Assembly: GCA_963971405.1 (NCBI GenBank)
Contig: OZ020489.1
Location: 20,610,290-20,674,289, forward strand
Origin: Psococerastis gibbosa
Lineage: Eukaryota > Arthropoda > Insecta > Psocodea > Psocidae
DNA: 64,000 nucleotides
Direction of reading: 5' to 3'
Part shown: positions 21,193 through 33,910 of the stretch, piece by piece
Layout: each line of letters opens with the position of its first letter
How positions within the stretch are numbered: the stretch's first letter is position 1
Notes under the pieces: generated by a model
Database searches by the model: none
What the model saw: the letters and a program-made list of their open reading frames with translations, nothing else
Told to the model about the DNA's origin: nothing
Made by a program: the position numbers and the translations under genes

Positions 21193-22680
21193 TCTTTCTT
21201 GGGTGTCTTTTTTTATTTTTCCACAATGGTTTGATGAGGAGATGGGCCGTGACTTCCTGATGGCTTCCTTGATACAACTTTTATATTATTTGTATTCGAA
21301 TCCACACTTTTCGTCTCGGTTAAGGCAGCTCTCGATCGGAGAAACGGAATAGTTTTTGCTGGCTTTTCTTCATTACCTTGACCCCGCGTCGACATTGTTT
21401 TAATTTAGTCTCTCGCGTCCGTCTTGTTCAACTGTTTCTGTAAGGGTTTAAGTACCAATTATGAACCTGCCACGTCGATAGAGGCCTTTAATTTCAACAA
21501 CAAATCAATGCCTATAAGGCACGGTTGCCTCAGACCCTTAAGAAGGTTGAACCGATGGTTGATCATACGGGAACCAACTTAAACTCGCTGCCAGGCGGTT
21601 CCCACGAGCTCTGCGTGCAATGAAGAGTCGGCTAACTTTACTCGACCAGACGTAGGCGTCACCCAGAAGCCCCTCGTAACCAACATGTCCCAGTAAGGGG
21701 CTGCTATTAGGGCAGAATTAGCGCCCGTGTCTGCCAGCGTCGGAAATAACGTTTCCCCCATTTTGACACGTAAGAAAGGTCACTCAGCCAGCCCTACACA
21801 TGCCAGCTCGATCTGCTCTGGCGCCGGAAGAGTAATCCTTAATATTATCCGTAAATTCGGGATGTGGAGCGTCCATGTCATCGGGCGGCCCCACAATCTT
21901 TAAAATAATGTGTAGCGAATCGCAATTGTAACAAAGATTCACCGCTGCTGCCTTGTTGGTGTACGCATCGGCCATACTTACATACGGTATTTTTGTCTGC
22001 CAAATATTAATTGTTGCTTCTATTTCTGCACAGGCTGCCTCTAGTTGCCGGAAGATGTAGACGTCCGCGAAAATCAACGTTTCTCTGTAGAGAGGCAACA
22101 GGTTGTTGCGCACAAGGTTGACCTCATCAATTCCGAATATTGGCCAAGAATTCTACTGATCTCTGCCCCGGTGTCATCTTCCTGTAGTAGCGCTGCGTCA
22201 CCCCGGACGACGGTAAACGCCTCCTGGAATTCCAACTTTGCAGATCCGGTAAGTGCACTTCAAACCATGTTTTTGTCGTCCGAGAGAGAAGATCGATCTA
22301 GCAAACCGGGATAGATTAAATCCATGGGAAGTCCTGATTTGCTTGCCTCTCAAAGTCTCGTACAAATTCTTCCTCCCAGAGATACAGATGTCTCGGGACT
22401 GACAGACGCCCAGAAATTTAACCAGGTTCTTCCTGTAGCCACTCATGTCTTTCGAATGCCGGAACGGGTCGTAAGAGCGGCCATAAAAGGGTTGCTGGTG
22501 TTGCCAGGTCGGCGGTGGCTGTGGCCAGCCTGTTGTTTGACGGCTGGTGGGCACTCTGGTGCTGTGGTGGCGTATGCCAAGCTTGTGGAAACTGTTGCTG
22601 CGGCTGCTGTGTAACTGTTGCCCGAGGCGGCTGTTGGGCAGTCGGCTGCTGCAGTGGAGCACTCCACTGCGGTGGCATCG
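21193..22680 (-). mobile_element. gag-pro fossil, U5 block a (a2 mosaic)
   Basis: a-class at both ends but b-class in the middle (about 22430-22550), as expected from gene conversion between the two blocks of a long unit. Broken. Confidence 0.65.
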
Positions 22681-23054
22681 GCATGCGTTTGGACAAAAAA
22701 ATATCGATGGCGCAGCAACAACGGCCTGTAAGAGAGTATGCATGTTGAAAAGATTAGCAGGTACCACTTGGGGTGCAACGCAAGATGTCCTAGTCACCAA
22801 CTACAAATCATACATAAGACCCCTTATTTAATACTGCTGCGAAGCCTTCTGTACAGCAAGTGTCGCTAACATGCGAAAACTGGACATTGCCCGAAATAAT
22901 GCGCTGAAAGCTATCAGTGGGGCTGCCAAATCCACCCCTATCACAGCCTTGGAGTGTCAAACAGACATTGAACCACTAGAGTTGCGCCGCGACTGTACAA
23001 CCCTTAAATTCTTTGAAGGAGGAGGAAGACTTCTGGAAACGTTGCCTTGCTTTT
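22681..23054 (+). mobile_element. LINE 3' tail, U6
   Basis: TAA form. The join region just downstream carries a variant (WFEAEM in the plus frame) found only here and in U7. Confidence 0.8.
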
Positions 23055-24562
23055 CCTTTCTTGGATGTCTTTTTTTATTTTTTCCACAATGGTTTGAAGC
23101 GGAGATGGGCCGTGACTTCCTGGTGGCTTCCTTGATACAACTTTTTTATTATTTGTAGTCGGATCCACACGTTTCATTTTGGTTAAGGCAACTCGCGATC
23201 GGAGAAACGGCATAGTATTTGCTGGCTTCTCTTCATTGCCTGGACCCCGCGTTGACATTGTTTTAATTTAGTTTCTCGCGGCCGTCTTGTTCAACTGTTT
23301 AACTGTTAGGGTTTTAGTACCAATAATAAACCTGCCACGTCGATGGAGGCCTTTAATTTCATCAACAAATCAATGCCTATAAGGCACTGTTGCCTCAGAC
23401 CCTTAAGAAGGTTGAACCGATGGTTGACCATACGGGAACCAAGTTAAACTCGCTGCCAGGCGGTTCCCACGAGCTCTGCGTGCAATGAAGAGTCGGCTAA
23501 CTTTACTCGACCAGACGTAGGCGTCACCCGGAAGCCACTCGTAACCAAAATGTCCCAGTAAGGGGCTGCTATTAGGGAAGAATTAGCGCCCGTGTCTACC
23601 AGCGTCGGAAAAAACGTTTCCCCTATTTTGACACGTAAGAAAGGTCACTCAGCCAGCCCTACACATGCCAGCTCGATCTGCTCTGGCGCTGGAAAAGTAA
23701 TCCTTAATATAATCCGCATATTCGGGATGTGGAGGGTCCATGTCATCGGTGGTGTTGCTGGTTCCGTGGTTAGCGGTCTTCCAGTATTTCGCCCTCTGAC
23801 TTTGTGGGCACTCACTGTGTTCATCCACGCCCTTTTGGCCACAATATCCGCAAAATTCACGGCGGGCGGCCCCTCAATCTTAAAAAAAATGTTTTAGCGA
23901 ATCGCAATTGTAACAAAGGCTCAGCGCTGCTGCCTTTAAGTTGGTGTACGCATCGGCCATACATACATACGGTATTTTTGTCTGCCCAATATTAATTGTT
24001 GCTTCTATTTCTACACAGGCTGCCTCTAGTTGCCGGAAGCTGTAAACGTCCGCGAAAATCAACTTTTCTCTGTAGAGAGGCAACAGGTTGTTGCGCACAA
24101 GGTTGACCTCATCAATTCCGAATATTGGCCAAGAATTCTACTGATCTCTGCCCCGGTTTCATCTTCCTGTAGTAGCGCTGCGTCACCCCGGACGACAGTG
24201 AACGCCTCCTGGAATTCCAACTCTGCAGATTCGGTAAGTGCACTTCAAACCATGTTTTTGCCGTCCGAGAGAGAAGATCGATCTAGCAAGCCAGGATAGA
24301 TTAAATCCATCGGAAGTCCTGATTTGCTTGCCTCTCAAAGTCTCGTACAAATTCTTGCTCCCAGAGAAACAAATGTCTCGGGAACGACAGACGCCCAGAA
24401 ATTTAACCAGGGTCTTCCTGTAGCCACTCATGTCTTTCGAATGCCGGAACGGGTCGTAAGAGCGGCCATAAAAGGGTTGCTGGTGTTGGCAGGTCGGCGG
24501 TGGCTGTGGCCAGCCTGTTGTTTGACGGCTGGTGGGCACTCTGGTGCTGTGGTGGCGTATGC
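23055..24562 (-). mobile_element. gag-pro fossil, U6 block b
   Basis: Variant b2, shared with U7 and U9. Broken. Confidence 0.65.
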
Positions 24563-26549
24563 TTCGTTTGGTCGTTTAGTTTTCGTTCTATTCCCTCTAT
24601 ATACTGTTGGAGGTCACAATCGTCTAACCATCCATCCTGCGTTCTCATGTCGGGAGTATTAATTGCCTGTATAGTACTATAGTGTTTAGGTCCACGGCTT
24701 GAGCAGGTGTCAAGTGCAGAGTCTGTTTTCTCTGACGCAGTGGCCTCAGCTGTCACAATTTGTTTTGACGTACAGGTAATTAGCCACAGCTGATTCCATT
24801 CATCGATGTTTTTGTTTGTTGTTGCCACTATAAATCTTGAAAGAGAGTCATCGGCAGCAGCTGTTATGTATTTCAAAGATTGTTTGTGCTTACTAATGGC
24901 AGCAATAGCATGTGGAACGCTGTGGTAGATGTGATTTTCCTCACGATTTAGCCTTACAATCGCTATGTTGTCTGTGCAACCACCCTGCAGTTCATGGTCA
25001 GTATAACATTGATTTCCATATTCCTGTACTCCCTGCTTGATTAACTCTCCTTTTTTCAATTTTAGTGAAAGTAAGGTATATATTGTTTGGATAATTTGGC
25101 AATGGCGTGTTTTGGCTAATCGGGATTTGTTCAAGTGACGTCACTACTTTGATTGTAGTGTGAATGTTTTTGTATAAATCTTTTAATGCAAAGCATAGGT
25201 CAGCGGGGCAGCGATGTGTGGTCGATATTTCCTCTGTAATTTTGCCCCATATATATCAGGCCTATGGAATTTTAAACCAGAGGGGCACACTTTTTCCCTG
25301 TCCAGGTTAGGAATTGGGTTGGAGTGCCCGAGTACCAGTATTTCTTTGCACTCAGCTTTGATGGCAGAAACTCATAAAGATCCGGCATCCCTTGTCTACT
25401 ATGACCCTATCATATTTTATTTCGGAGCCGTTAATTAGGATTGATGCGACAGTCCTGTAGTCTTTTTGGAGAACGGCCCCCTTTATACCGTACGCATTCG
25501 TTACAGCATGTATCACGGACTTGACTCCTTCTCTGGTCGCTGTTAAAATTTTAAATCCTTCCCAGGGATATGGTTTTTTATAACCTAAGTCGTTTTTCCA
25601 CAACCCGAATCCATTTCCGAACAGTCATCTAGCCCGATTTCTATGACTTTGCCCAGGCTTGCTATTTCTTCTGAAAGTGGTTTTAATATCGTCGATTATG
25701 TGCCTATTTTGTCCTTTGTCAAGTCAGCAATTACTATTGGCTTCCTGTTGTGGCCTAAGATAGCCTTACATGTCACTTGGTTTAGTTTTAAGGTTGGTAG
25801 TCTGTTGAAGTCATCCTGCTGCAGCCGCTTTTTTTGTGTGGGGAAAGCAGCGTGCTAGCCCACGTGAGATGTCATATTTGCCCTCTCTACCTTTATTGGC
25901 AAATGAAATTGTCAAATGGACCTTTTCGTGCAAGCAGTAAGTAGAGGTCACCAGGGTTTTCTTACCTACATGGAATTGTTCGTGGCTACTAGGTACTTAT
26001 TCCAGTCATCACTTGATACAGGTTTAAAGTGTGGCTTTTTTACTGGTGATAAGCTAATAAGATATTTATTAGGGAACGCTTTAGGGATAGTGGCCTCTTT
26101 CCAGCAAAGAAGGGTTTGATGCTTACTTGCCATTTGGTGAGTTTGTATCGTCACCGTCTCCAGCTGACCGGGTGGCTTAGTTTGTGTGCCGTGGTTGCTA
26201 CTGCTGTTGCGTGGCTCAGTTTGGGGTGCTCTGTGGCGGCTGCTGCTGAATGGCACAGTTTGCTTGGCTGCCTCATTGTTCCGGTGGTCTCTTTGGATTC
26301 CAACTTCGACAAATATCTTGCTTGGTGCAATTATTTGTGAGGTTTGTGTGGCTCCATCTCGGGTCTGGTTGTTTAAGCCAATCGTCTTTGCTTGCTTGCT
26401 TCTGCATTTCTGCATTTTTCTCTTAAGTCGTCTAGAAAAGGTTTTCTCTTTCCTTTGTGGCTTTATGCTCAACTTCACACGGTTTGTGCACTTCCTCCTG
26501 TGTCATGGATTCTTTGGGGGATATGGAGTCCGTCGTATCACCTATCCCT
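24563..26549 (-). mobile_element. Segment M + linker L, U6
   Basis: Same open frame (24403-25134). L returns to the L1 variant of U4. Confidence 0.4.
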
Positions 26550-28037
26550 TCTTTCTTGGATGTCTTTTTTTATTTTTCCACAATGGTTTGATGAGGAGAT
26601 GGGCCGTGACTTCCTGGTGGCTTCCTTGATACAACTTTTATATTATTTGTATTCGAATCCACACGTTTCGTCTCGGTTAAGGCAGCTTTCGATCGGAGAA
26701 ACGGAATAGTATTTGCTGGCTTTTCTTCATTACCTTGACCCCGCGTCGACATTGTTTTAATTTAATCTCTCGCGTCCGTCTTGTTCAACTGTTTCTGTAA
26801 GGGTTTAAGTACCAATTATGAACCTGCCACGTCGATAGAGGCCTTTAATTTCAACAGCAAATCAATGCCTATAAGGCACGGTTGCCTCAGACCCTTAAGA
26901 AGGTTGAACCGATGGTTGATCATACGGGAACCAACTTAAACTCGCTGCCAGGCGGTTCCCACGAGCTCTGCGTGCAATGAAGAGTCGGCTAACTTTACTC
27001 GACCAGACGTAGGCGTCACCCAGAAGCCCCTCGTAACCAACATGTCCCAGTAAGGGGCTGCTATTAGGGCAGAATTAGCGCCCGTGTCTGCCAGCGTCGG
27101 AAATAACGTTTCCCCCATTTTGACACGTAAGAAAGGTCACTCAGCCAGCCCTACACATGCCAGCTCGATCTGCTCTGGCGCCGGAAAAGTAATCCTTAAT
27201 ATTATCCGCAAATTCGGGATGTGGAGCGTCCATGTCATCGGGCGGCCCCACAATCTTTAAAATAATGTGTAGCGAATCGCAATTGTAACAAAGATTCACC
27301 GCTGCTGCCTTGTTGGTGTACGCATCGGCCATACTTACATACGGTATTTTTGTCTGCCAAATATTAATTGTTGCTTCTATTTCTGCACAGGCTGCCTCTA
27401 GTTGCCGGAAGATGTAGACGTCCGCGAAAATCAACGTTTCTCTGTAGAGAGGCAACAGGTTGTTGCGCACAAGGTTGACCTCATCAATTCCGAATATTGG
27501 CCAAGAATTCTACTGATCTCTGCCCCGGTGTCATCTTCCTGTAGTAGCGCTGCGTCACCCCGGACGACGGTAAACGCCTCCTGGAATTCCAACTTTGCAG
27601 ATCCGGTAAGTGCACTTCAAACCATGTTTTTGTCGTCCGAGAGAGAAGATCGATCTAGCAAACCGGGATAGATTAAATCCATGGGAAGTCCTGATTTGCT
27701 TGCCTCTCAAAGTCTCGTACAAATTCTTCCTCCCAGAGATACAGATGTCTCGGGACTGACAGACGCCCAGAAATTTAACCAGGTTCTTCCTGTAGCCACT
27801 CATGTCTTTCGAATGCCGGAACGGGTCGTAAGAGCGGCCATAAAAGGGTTGCTGGTGTTGCCAGGTCGGCGGTGGCTGTGGCCAGCCTGTTGTTTGACGG
27901 CTGGTGGGCACTCTGGTGCTGTGGTGGCGTATGCCAAGCTTGTGGAAACTGTTGCTGCGGCTGCTGTGTAACTGTTGCCCGAGGCGGCTGTTGGGCAGTC
28001 GGCTGCTGCAGTGGAGCACTCCACTGCGGTGGCATCG
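26550..28037 (-). mobile_element. gag-pro fossil, U6 block a (a2 mosaic)
   Basis: Same mosaic as in U5. Broken. Confidence 0.65.
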
Positions 28038-28411
28038 GCATGCGTTTGGACAAAAAAATATCGATGGCGCAGCAACAACGGCCTGTAAGAGAGTATGCAT
28101 GTTGAAAAGATTAGCAGGTACCACTTGGGGTGCAACGCAAGATGTCCTAGTCACCAACTACAAATCATACATAAGACCCCTTATTTAATACTGCTGCGAA
28201 GCCTTCTGTACAGCAAGTGTCGCTAACATGCGAAAACTGGACATTGCCCGAAATAATGCGCTGAAAGCTATCAGTGGGGCTGCCAAATCCACCCCTATCA
28301 CAGCCTTGGAGTGTCAAACAGACATTGAACCACTAGAGTTGCGCCGCGACTGTACAACCCTTAAATTCTTTGAAGGAGGAGGAAGACTTCTGGAAACGTT
28401 GCCTTGCTTTT
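28038..28411 (+). mobile_element. LINE 3' tail, U7
   Basis: Matches the U6 tail, including the WFEAEM variant just downstream. Confidence 0.8.
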
Positions 28412-29919
28412 CCTTTCTTGGATGTCTTTTTTTATTTTTTCCACAATGGTTTGAAGCGGAGATGGGCCGTGACTTCCTGGTGGCTTCCTTGATACAACTT
28501 TTTTATTATTTGTAGTCGGATCCACACGTTTCATTTTGGTTAAGGCAACTCGCGATCGGAGAAACGGCATAGTATTTGCTGGCTTCTCTTCATTGCCTGG
28601 ACCCCGCGTTGACATTGTTTTAATTTAGTTTCTCGCGGCCGTCTTGTTCAACTGTTTAACTGTTAGGGTTTTAGTACCAATAATAAACCTGCCACGTCGA
28701 TGGAGGCCTTTAATTTCATCAACAAATCAATGCCTATAAGGCACTGTTGCCTCAGACCCTTAAGAAGGTTGAACCGATGGTTGACCATACGGGAACCAAG
28801 TTAAACTCGCTGCCAGGCGGTTCCCACGAGCTCTGCGTGCAATGAAGAGTCGGCTAACTTTACTCGACCAGACGTAGGCGTCACCCGGAAGCCACTCGTA
28901 ACCAAAATGTCCCAGTAAGGGGCTGCTATTAGGGAAGAATTAGCGCCCGTGTCTACCAGCGTCGGAAAAAACGTTTCCCCTATTTTGACACGTAAGAAAG
29001 GTCACTCAGCCAGCCCTACACATGCCAGCTCGATCTGCTCTGGCGCTGGAAAAGTAATCCTTAATATAATCCGCATATTCGGGATGTGGAGGGTCCATGT
29101 CATCGGTGGTGTTGCTGGTTCCGTGGTTAGCGGTCTTCCAGTATTTCGCCCTCTGACTTTGTGGGCACTCACTGTGTTCATCCACGCCCTTTTGGCCACA
29201 ATATCCGCAAAATTCACGGCGGGCGGCCCCTCAATCTTAAAAAAAATGTTTTAGCGAATCGCAATTGTAACAAAGGCTCAGCGCTGCTGCCTTTAAGTTG
29301 GTGTACGCATCGGCCATACATACATACGGTATTTTTGTCTGCCCAATATTAATTGTTGCTTCTATTTCTACACAGGCTGCCTCTAGTTGCCGGAAGCTGT
29401 AAACGTCCGCGAAAATCAACTTTTCTCTGTAGAGAGGCAACAGGTTGTTGCGCACAAGGTTGACCTCATCAATTCCGAATATTGGCCAAGAATTCTACTG
29501 ATCTCTGCCCCGGTTTCATCTTCCTGTAGTAGCGCTGCGTCACCCCGGACGACAGTGAACGCCTCCTGGAATTCCAACTCTGCAGATTCGGTAAGTGCAC
29601 TTCAAACCATGTTTTTGCCGTCCGAGAGAGAAGATCGATCTAGCAAGCCAGGATAGATTAAATCCATCGGAAGTCCTGATTTGCTTGCCTCTCAAAGTCT
29701 CGTACAAATTCTTGCTCCCAGAGAAACAAATGTCTCGGGAACGACAGACGCCCAGAAATTTAACCAGGGTCTTCCTGTAGCCACTCATGTCTTTCGAATG
29801 CCGGAACGGGTCGTAAGAGCGGCCATAAAAGGGTTGCTGGTGTTGGCAGGTCGGCGGTGGCTGTGGCCAGCCTGTTGTTTGACGGCTGGTGGGCACTCTG
29901 GTGCTGTGGTGGCGTATGC
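28412..29919 (-). mobile_element. gag-pro fossil, U7 block b
   Basis: Variant b2, matching the U6 block. Broken. Confidence 0.65.
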
Positions 29920-31832
29920 TTCGTTTGGTCGTTTAGTTTTCGTTCTATTCCCTCTATATACTGTTGGAGGTCACAATCGTCTAACCATCCATCCTGCGTT
30001 CTCATGTCGGGAGTATTAATTGCCTGTATAGTACTATAGTGTTTAGGTCCACGGCTTGAGCAGGTGTCAAGTGCAGAGTCTGTTTTCTCTGACGCAGTGG
30101 CCTCAGCTGTCACAATTTGTTTTGACGTACAGGTAATTAGCCACAGCTGATTCCATTCATCGATGTTTTTGTTTGTTGTTGCCACTATAAATCTTGAAAG
30201 AGAGTCATCGGCAGCAGCTGTTATGTATTTCAAAGATTGTTTGTGCTTACTAATGGCAGCAATAGCATGTGGAACGCTGTGGTAGATGTGATTTTCCTCA
30301 CGATTTAGCCTTACAATCGCTATGTTGTCTGTGCAACCACCCTGCAGTTCATGGTCAGTATAACATTGATTTCCATATTCCTGTACTCCCTGCTTGATTA
30401 ACTCTCCTTTTTTCAATTTTAGTGAAAGTAAGGTATATATTGTTTGGATAATTTGGCAATGGCGTGTTTTGGCTAATCGGGATTTGTTCAAGTGACGTCA
30501 CTACTTTGATTGTAGTGTGAATGTTTTTGTATAAATCTTTTAATGCAAAGCATAGGTCAGCGGGGCAGCGATGTGTGGTCGATATTTCCTCTGTAATTTT
30601 GCCCCATGTATATCAGGCCTATGGAATTTTAAACCAGAGGGGCACACTTTTTCCCTGTCCAGGTTAGGAATTGGGTTGGAGTGCCCGAGTACCAGTATTT
30701 CTTTGCACTCAGCTTTGATGGCAGAAACTCATAAAGATCCGGCATCCCTTGTCTACTATGACCCTATCAAATTTTATTTCGGAGCCGTTAATTAGGATTG
30801 ATGCGACAGTCCTGTAGTCTTTTTGGAGAACGGCCCGCTTTATACCGTACGCATTCGTTACAGCATGTATCACGGACTTGACTCCTTCTCTGGTCGCTGT
30901 TAAAATTTTAAATCCTTCCCAGGGATATGGTTTTTTATAACCTAAGTCGTTTTTCCAACACCCGAATCCATTTCCGAACAGTCATCTAGCCCGATTTCTA
31001 TGACTTTGCCCAGGCTTGCAATTTCTTCTGAAAGTGGTTTTAATATCGTCGATTATGTGCCTATTTTGTCCTTTGTCAAGTCAGCAATTACTATTGGCTT
31101 CCTGTTGTGGCCTAAGATAGCCTTACATGTCACTTGGTTTAGTTTTAAGGTTGGTAGTCTGTTGAAGTCATCCTGCTGCAGCCGCTTTTTTTGTGTGGGG
31201 AAAGCAGCGTGCTAGCCCACGTGAGATGTCATATTTGCCCTCTCTACCTTTATTGGCAAATGAAATTGTCAAATGGACCTTTTCGTGCAAGCAGTAAGTA
31301 GAGGTCACCAGGGTTTTCTTACCTACATGGAATTGTTCGTGGCTAATAGGTACTTATTCCAGTCATCACTTGATACAGGTTTAAAGTGTGGCTTTTTTAC
31401 TGGTGATAAGCTAATAAGATATTTATTAGGGAACGCTTTAGGGATAGTGGCCTCTTTCCAGCAAAGAAGGGTTTCATGCTTACTTGCCATTTGGTGAGTT
31501 TGTATCGTCACCGGTCTGTGGCGGCTGCTGCTGAATGGCACAGTTAGCTTGGCTGCCTCATTGTTCCGGTGGTCTCTTTGGATTCCAGCTTCGACAAATA
31601 TCTTGCTTGGTGCAATTATTTGTGAGGTTTGTGTGGCTCCATCTCGGGTCTGGTGGTTTAAGCCAATCGTCTTTGCTTGCTTGCTTCTGCATTTCTGCAT
31701 TTTTCTCTTAAGTCGTCTAGAAAAGGTTTTCTCTTTCCTTTGTGGCTTTATGCTCAACTTCACACGGTTTGTGCACTTCCTCCTGTGTCATGGATTCTTT
31801 GGGGGATATGGAGTCCGTCGTATCACATTTCC
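29920..31832 (-). mobile_element. Segment M + linker L, U7
   Basis: Same open frame (29760-30491). L is L2-like and shorter than in U5, and this form is copied in U8. Confidence 0.4.
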
Positions 31833-33347
31833 CTTCTTTCTTGGATGTCTTTTTTTATTTTTCCACAATGGTTTGATGAGGAGATGGGCCGTGACTTCCT
31901 GGTGGCTTCCTTGATGCAACTTTTATATTATTTGTATTCGAATCCACACGTTTCGTCTCGGTTAAGGCAGCTTTCGATCGGAGAAACGGAATAGTATTTG
32001 CTGGCTTTTCTTCATTACCTTGACCCCGCGTCGACATTGTTTTAATTTAATCTCTCGCGTCCGTCTTGTTCAACTGTTTCTGTAAGGGTTTAAGTACCAA
32101 TTATGAACCTGCCACGTCGATAGAGGCCTTTAATTTCAACAGCAAATCAATGCCTATAAGGCACGGTTGCCTCAGACCCTTAAGAAGGTTGAACCGATGG
32201 TTGATCATACGGGAACCAACTTAAACTCGCTGCCAGGCGGTTCCCACGAGCTCTGCGTGCAATGAAGAGTCGGCTAACTTTACTCGACCAGACGTAGGCG
32301 TCACCCGGAAGCCCCTCGTAACCAACATGTCCCAGTAAGGGGCTGCTATTAGGGCAGAATTAGCGCCCGTGTCTGCCAGCGTCGGAAATAACGTTTCCCC
32401 CATTTTGACACGTAAGAAAGGTCACTCAGCCAGCCCTACACATGCCAGCTCGATCTGCTCTGGCGCCGGAAAAGTAATCCTTAATATTATCCGCAAATTC
32501 GGGATGTGGAGCGTCCACATCCCGGGCGGCCCCACAATCTTTAAAATAATGTGTAGCGAATCGCAATTGTAACAAAGATTCACCGCTGCTGCCTTGTTGG
32601 TGTACGCATCGGCCATACTTACATACGGTATTTTTGTTTGCCAAATATTAATTGTTGCTTCTATTTCTGCACAGGCTGCCTCTAGTTGCCGGAAGATGTA
32701 GACGTCCGCGAAAATCAACTTTTCTCTGTAGAGAGGCAACAGGTTGTTGCGCACAAGGTTGACCTCATCAATTCCGAATATTGGCCAAGAATTCTACTGA
32801 TCTCTGCCCCGGTGTCATCTTCCTGTTGTAGCGCTGCGTCACCCCGGACGACGGTAAACGCCTCCTGGAATTCCAACTTTGCAGATCCGGTAAGTGCACT
32901 TCAAACCATGTTTTTGTCGTCCGAGAGAGAAGATCGATCTAGCAAACCGGGATAGATTAAATCCATGGGAAGTCCTGATTTGCTTGCCTTTCAAAGTCTC
33001 GTACAAATTCTTCCTCCCAGAGATACAGATGTCTCGGGACTGACAGACGCCCAGAAATTTAACCAGGGGCTTCCTGTAGCCACTCATGTCTGTGGAATGC
33101 CGGAACGGGTCGTAAGAGCTGCCATGAAAGGGTTGCTGGTGTTGCCAGGTCGGCGGTTGCTGCGGCATATGTGGCGGCGGTGGCTGTTGCCAGCCTGTTG
33201 CTTGTGACGGCTGGTGGGCACTCTGGTGCTGTGGTGGCGTATGCCAAGCTTGTGGAAACTGTTGCTGCGGCTGCTGTGTAACTGTCGCCCGAGGCGGCTG
33301 TTGGGCAGTCGGCTGCTGCAGTGGAGCACTCCACTGCGGTGGCATCG
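31833..33347 (-). mobile_element. gag-pro fossil, U7 block a
   Basis: Variant a1 by its end near J1. It shares with U8 a private change (CATCCCGGG near 32518). Broken. Confidence 0.65.
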
Positions 33348-33721
33348 GCATGCGTTTGGACAAAAAAATATCGATGGCGCAGCAACAACGGCCTGTAAGA
33401 GAGTATGCATGTTGAAAAGATTAGCAGGTACCACTTGGGGTGCAACGCAAGATGTCCTAGTCACCAACTACAAATCATACATAAGACCCCTTATTTAATA
33501 CTGCTGCGAAGCCTTCTGTACAGCAAGTGTCGCTAACATGCGAAAACCGGACATTGCCCGAAATAATGCGCTGAAAGCTATCAGTGGGGCTGCCAAATCC
33601 ACCCCTATCACAGCCTTGGAGTGTCAAACAGACATTGAACCACTAGAGTTGCGCCGCGACTGTACAACCCTTAAATTCTTTGAAGGAGGAGGAAGACTTC
33701 TGGAAACGTTGCCTTGCTTTT
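33348..33721 (+). mobile_element. LINE 3' tail, U8
   Basis: TAA form with a private Leu-to-Pro change (MRKPDIARNN). Confidence 0.8.
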
Positions 33722-33910
33722 CCTTTCTTGGATGTCTTTTTTTATTTTTTCCACAATGGTTTGAAGAGGAGATGGGCCGTGACTTCCTGGTGGCTTCCTT
33801 GATACAACTTTTTTATTATTTGTAGTCGGATCCACACGTTTCATTTTGGTTAAGGCAGCCTGTTGTTTGACGGCTGGTGGGCACTCTGGTGCTGTGGTGG
33901 CGTATGCTTC
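33722..33910 (-). mobile_element. gag-pro remnant, U8
   Basis: Only the two ends of a b block remain, joined directly. No retropepsin or capsid-like segment is present. Confidence 0.6.

Larger units (their letters stand above)
17313..22680. repeat. Array unit U5, long (5368 bp)
   Basis: Blocks: LINE tail 17313-17686, gag-pro b 17687-19194, M 19195-20507, L 20508-21192, gag-pro a 21193-22680. Variants: b1 (as U4), L2 and a2. The a2 block looks recombinant, with its centre (about 22430-22550) matching b-type sequence and its flanks a-type. Confidence 0.85.
22681..28037. repeat. Array unit U6, long (5357 bp)
   Basis: Blocks: LINE tail 22681-23054, gag-pro b 23055-24562, M 24563-25865, L 25866-26549, gag-pro a 26550-28037. 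Variants: b2, L1 (as U4) and a2 (as U5). M lacks an 11-bp stretch (GGAGTAGCTAT near 14630 in U4). Confidence 0.85.
28038..33347. repeat. Array unit U7, long (5310 bp)
   Basis: Blocks: LINE tail 28038-28411, gag-pro b 28412-29919, M 29920-31223, L 31224-31832, gag-pro a 31833-33347. Variants: b2 (as U6), L2-like with a private shortening shared only with U8, and a1 (as U4). Confidence 0.85.
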
